From Trueperaceae bacterium (GTDB lineage Bacteria; Deinococcota; Deinococci; Deinococcales; Trueperaceae), in NCBI GenBank assembly GCA_007128755.1, contig SKWV01000381.1:1-9534 (forward strand): a stretch of DNA of 9,534 nt. Direction: 5' to 3'. Position numbers and translations under genes: made by a program. Of the stretch, positions 7,632-9,534 are shown piece by piece (positions within the stretch are counted from its first letter, which is position 1; the number at the start of each line of letters is the position of its first letter). A model generated the notes under the pieces. The model made no database searches, was not told where the DNA came from, and saw only the letters and a list, made by a program, of their open reading frames with translations.

Positions 7632-7647
7632 GACACGTAGTGTACGT
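7632..7647 (-). promoter_or_regulatory. Putative leaderless promoter with overlapping 13-bp palindromic operator
   Basis: On the minus strand TACACT (7644-7639) is followed by seven bases and then the ATG of the M20 peptidase, so transcription would be expected to start at or next to the start codon. A perfect dyad, ACGTA-CAC-TACGT (7647-7635), covers this box completely. A protein binding the dyad would block the polymerase. No good -35 is found at 16 to 18 bases. The pattern is seen directly; its role is inferred. Confidence 0.45.
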
Positions 7648-7667
7648 TCGCCGGACGCCGGGGCGCG

Positions 7668-7979
7668 TCAGCGCGCCAGCGAACGCTGCCAGAGCGACTC
7701 GGCCAGCTGCCGGACGCTCGGTTCGCGCGTGGTGCGCGCGTAGGAGTACCCCAGGCGCAGGTCCGTCGCCGCGCGCTTCGGATCGTGTGCCGCCGCGATC
7801 TGGTGACGCGAGAGGTAGACCTGGGCGAGCAGCACGTCACGCATGCGCTGCGGCTTGACGGCGTGCAGGTCGAGGAGCGCGTCCCCGTACGCGACCATGG
7901 CGCCGCGCACGTCACCCCGCTCGGCGAGGGCCTTGCCGCGCTTGAAGTGCTTGGCTGCGTCGTACAGGAGGTCACGCAC
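7668..7979 (-). CDS. Small TPR-like hypothetical protein
   Basis: This is a 103-residue soluble, basic, helical protein that I do not recognise by name. Residues of about 8-40 match the tetratricopeptide repeat pattern closely: AAKHFKRGKALAERGDVRGA then MVAYGDALLDL, with Gly15, Ala17, Gly22, Ala27, Tyr31 and Ala34 at consensus spacings. Residues 46-84 (MRDVLLAQVYLSRHQIAAA, then KRAATDLRLGYSYAR) look like a further helical pair that could be a degenerate repeat. There is no signal peptide or membrane segment. TPR units bind proteins or peptides, so a scaffolding or adaptor role is possible but unproven. The GTG start has no clear Shine-Dalgarno sequence; a TAGAGT box lies nine bases upstream. 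The gene stands 61 bases after the transporter gene and 36 bases before the M20 peptidase. The clean TPR pattern in this frame is the main argument that it is a real gene. Confidence 0.7.
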   Translation of the reverse strand: MRDLLYDAAKHFKRGKALAERGDVRGAMVAYGDALLDLHAVKPQRMRDVLLAQVYLSRHQIAAAHDPKRAATDLRLGYSYARTTREPSVRQLAESLWQRSLAR

Positions 7980-7988
7980 GTTCCGTCG

Positions 7989-7994
7989 ACTCTA
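7989..7994 (-). promoter_or_regulatory. Candidate -10 box of the TPR-like gene
   Basis: TAGAGT reads on the minus strand nine bases before the GTG start, the same spacing as TAGGAT before trkA. No matching -35 is seen at 16 to 18 bases, where the sequence is a GC-rich hairpin region. It is a weak call that rests on the repeated TANNNT placement in this window. Confidence 0.25.
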
Positions 7995-8026
7995 CCGCGC
8001 GGGGGCCGCCCGACCGCGCGGCGGCC
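7995..8026 (-). other. GC-rich element with two mutually exclusive hairpins
   Basis: The gap between the transporter and the TPR-like gene holds two copies of the self-complementary octamer CCGCGCGG (7995-8002 and 8014-8021), which can pair as an 8-bp stem with an 11-base loop. A competing 7-bp stem pairs GGCCGCC (8004-8010) with GGCGGCC (8020-8026) around a 9-base loop. No T-run follows on the minus strand, so it is not a standard intrinsic terminator. It could reduce read-through from the transporter gene, or be a chance product of high GC content. Confidence 0.35.
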
Positions 8027-8040
8027 GTACCGCGGCGCGT

Positions 8041-9414
8041 TCACGATGGCGTCCGCTCCCGCAGTTCCTGGCGCGCCTGGTGGTGCCGGGCGCGCGTGAT
8101 GGGAGACGTCCACACGAGCGCCGCCGCGAGCGCCAGGATGCCGAACGCGATGGGCCCGAGCACCAGCGTGAAGCCTTCGACCGTGCGCGGCGACTGCAGG
8201 GCGACGCCGGGGACGTAGCCGAACACCGTGGCCGCCAGCGCGTTGGCGAACACCCCGATGGAGCCGGCGAGCTTCTGGCCGAACGTGAAGACCGCGTAGA
8301 GCAGCCCCTCGCGGCCCTCGCCAGAGCGCAGCGCGTCGAACTCGACCACGTCGGGGAGCATCGACCACGGCGTCGCCATGACCGACGCCAGGCCGACGCC
8401 GGCCACCGCCGTCCAGGCGAGCAGCACCGCGCTCACGTCCCCGCGAGGCGCCGTGGCCACGAGCGTCCACACGGCGCCACCCATCACCAGCGCCCCGAGC
8501 GACAGCGCCGCGCGCTTGCCGAGGCGCGCGGTGAGCACGTTCCACAGCGGGAAGGAGAGCACGGCGCTGCCGAACAGCGTGCCCAGCACGAGCGTCTGCG
8601 CCTCGCCCGGCACGAGCAGCACGGACTCCAGCGCGAACGGCAGCATCGAGTTCACCAGCATCAGCGCGATCGTGACGACGAGGAACACGACCAGCACGCT
8701 GACGTACCCGGGCGTCCGGAAGACCGTCCACCAGGGCTCACGCCGGACGGGAACGGGTCGGACCACGCGCGGCTCCCGCACCAGCAGGGGCAGCGCCCAG
8801 TACGACGCCACCGTGATCACGCCCACGACGATGCCGAGCGCCGCCCAGCCCGCCGGCGCGCTCGCGGCCAAGTCGCCGGCCCCCGACACCGCCAGCACGA
8901 TCAGCGGCGGGCCGGCTACGGCCGCCATCGACGCCAGCACCGCGAAGGCCACGCGCACGCTGGTGAGGCCGGTCCGCTGGTCGTACTCCGGCGCCAGGTC
9001 GGGCGTCAGGGCCAGCACGGGCATCTGGACGACGGTGTAGAGGAGCGACGTGAGCACGAGCGCCGCCAGGGCGGCCACCGCGCCGGCGTCGCCCGCCTGG
9101 GCCGGGGCCCACCACAGCAGCGCGAAGGCCGCGCCGAGCGGCAGCGCGCCCCAGCGCACGAACACCAATCGGCCCACGCGCGCGCGCACCCGGTCGGAGA
9201 TCACGCCCATGACGGGGTCCGTGACCGCGTCCACCAGCCGACCGGCCACGAACACGCCGCCCGCCAGGAGCGGAGGCACGCCGGCGACGTTGACCAGGTA
9301 GTAGAGCAACCAGGTGTTGATGGTGACGAACGTGAGCGACGCGCCGATCTCGGCGATCCCCATGCCGAGCGCGACACGCCGCGGCACCGCGGGAGCGCTT
9401 TCACCGACGGACAT
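8041..9414 (-). CDS. MFS transporter, GPH (glycoside-pentoside-hexuronide) cation symporter type
   Basis: This is an inner-membrane transporter of about 457 residues with about 12 hydrophobic segments. The GPH signatures are clear. GRLVDAVTDPVMGVISDR (59-75 region) carries Asp62 and Asp66, equivalent to the cation-binding Asp55/Asp59 of E. coli MelB. YTVVQMPVLALTPDLAPEYD (126-145) with RT is the helix IV-loop motif. SMLPDVVEFDALRSGEGREG (351-370), followed by LLYAVFTFGQKLAGSIG, is the helix X-XI motif. The residue matching MelB Asp124 is Gln130, so a melibiose-like substrate is unlikely and the substrate cannot be named. The family typically couples sugar uptake to H+ or Na+; related proteins move other small molecules. 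ATG at 9414 is chosen because it leaves a short N-terminus before the first helix. GTG at 9429, five bases after the previous stop, would add five residues and cannot be excluded, as neither has a good Shine-Dalgarno sequence. It likely follows the gene at 9435 in one transcript. Confidence 0.88.
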   Translation of the reverse strand: MSVGESAPAVPRRVALGMGIAEIGASLTFVTINTWLLYYLVNVAGVPPLLAGGVFVAGRLVDAVTDPVMGVISDRVRARVGRLVFVRWGALPLGAAFALLWWAPAQAGDAGAVAALAALVLTSLLYTVVQMPVLALTPDLAPEYDQRTGLTSVRVAFAVLASMAAVAGPPLIVLAVSGAGDLAASAPAGWAALGIVVGVITVASYWALPLLVREPRVVRPVPVRREPWWTVFRTPGYVSVLVVFLVVTIALMLVNSMLPFALESVLLVPGEAQTLVLGTLFGSAVLSFPLWNVLTARLGKRAALSLGALVMGGAVWTLVATAPRGDVSAVLLAWTAVAGVGLASVMATPWSMLPDVVEFDALRSGEGREGLLYAVFTFGQKLAGSIGVFANALAATVFGYVPGVALQSPRTVEGFTLVLGPIAFGILALAAALVWTSPITRARHHQARQELRERTPS

Positions 9415-9434
9415 GGCCGACGCTAGCACGCGCG

Positions 9435-9534
9435 TCAGGGAGCCTCGCGCACCTCATCGGGCGCGGCGCCCGCGGCGTCGCCTTCGGCGTCGCGCTCGGC
9501 CGCTCCGTCGTCGCCGGGTTCAGGCCCGTCGAAC
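9435..9534 (-). CDS. C-terminal end of an unidentified protein with an acidic tail (partial)
   Basis: A minus-strand frame is open from the right edge to a TGA at 9437-9435. The 32 visible residues begin FDGPEPGDDGAAERD and end with PDEVREAP. They are rich in Ala, Gly, Pro, Asp and Glu, with 11 acidic and two basic residues, as in disordered acidic tails. The stop lies 20 bases before the ATG, or five before the GTG, of the transporter gene, which is the spacing seen elsewhere in this tightly packed strand. No domain can be recognised, and the function is unknown. It is called a gene because of strand, spacing and an uninterrupted frame; with so few codons, chance remains possible. Confidence 0.5.
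   Translation of the reverse strand, partial: FDGPEPGDDGAAERDAEGDAAGAAPDEVREAP

Noticed and set aside
7843..9426. A plus-strand open frame of about 527 codons opposite the GPH transporter
   Set aside because: It is dominated by Arg, His, Gln and Glu repeats arising from the complement of hydrophobic codons. The minus strand carries a complete transporter with family signatures.

Overview
The window is a gene-dense, very GC-rich stretch of bacterial chromosome in which every supportable gene lies on the minus strand, so transcription runs right to left. Genes are separated by 0 to about 65 bases, four of the eight visible starts are GTG (a ninth gene's start lies outside the window), and only two starts have a strong Shine-Dalgarno sequence. 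Several others have a TANNNT -10-like box 7 to 9 bases before the start codon, which is the look of leaderless promoters. Together with the base composition this would fit a high-GC member of the Deinococcota (for example a Truepera-like lineage), but that placement is a guess; a high-GC actinobacterium or another phylum is not excluded.

Layout in order of transcription (right to left): the last codons of an unidentified acidic-tailed protein (9435-9533); an MFS transporter of the GPH cation symporter type (8041-9414); a 103-residue TPR-like protein (7668-7979); an M20 family metallopeptidase of the glutamate carboxypeptidase type (6495-7631); apolipoprotein N-acyltransferase Lnt (4949-6475); the potassium uptake cluster trkA - trkH - trkH (548-4884); and the N-terminal 166 residues of acetyl-CoA synthetase (1-499), cut by the left edge.

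The one clear functional module is the Trk system. TrkA is the cytoplasmic nucleotide-binding gating subunit, and two different TrkH paralogues follow it. The first TrkH begins six bases after the first base of the trkA stop codon, in the same frame. The second begins on a GTGA stop-start overlap with a good ribosome binding site. Both TrkH copies keep all four filter glycines but differ next to the filter in every pore loop, so they may form two pores or a mixed dimer sharing one gating ring. The other genes look like ordinary housekeeping or transport genes with no obvious link to one another.

I found no RNA genes, insertion sequences, CRISPR arrays, prophage genes or other signs of a new system. 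The most interesting non-coding signal is a perfect 13-bp dyad over the putative -10 box of the M20 peptidase gene. No intergenic stretch exceeds about 65 bases.
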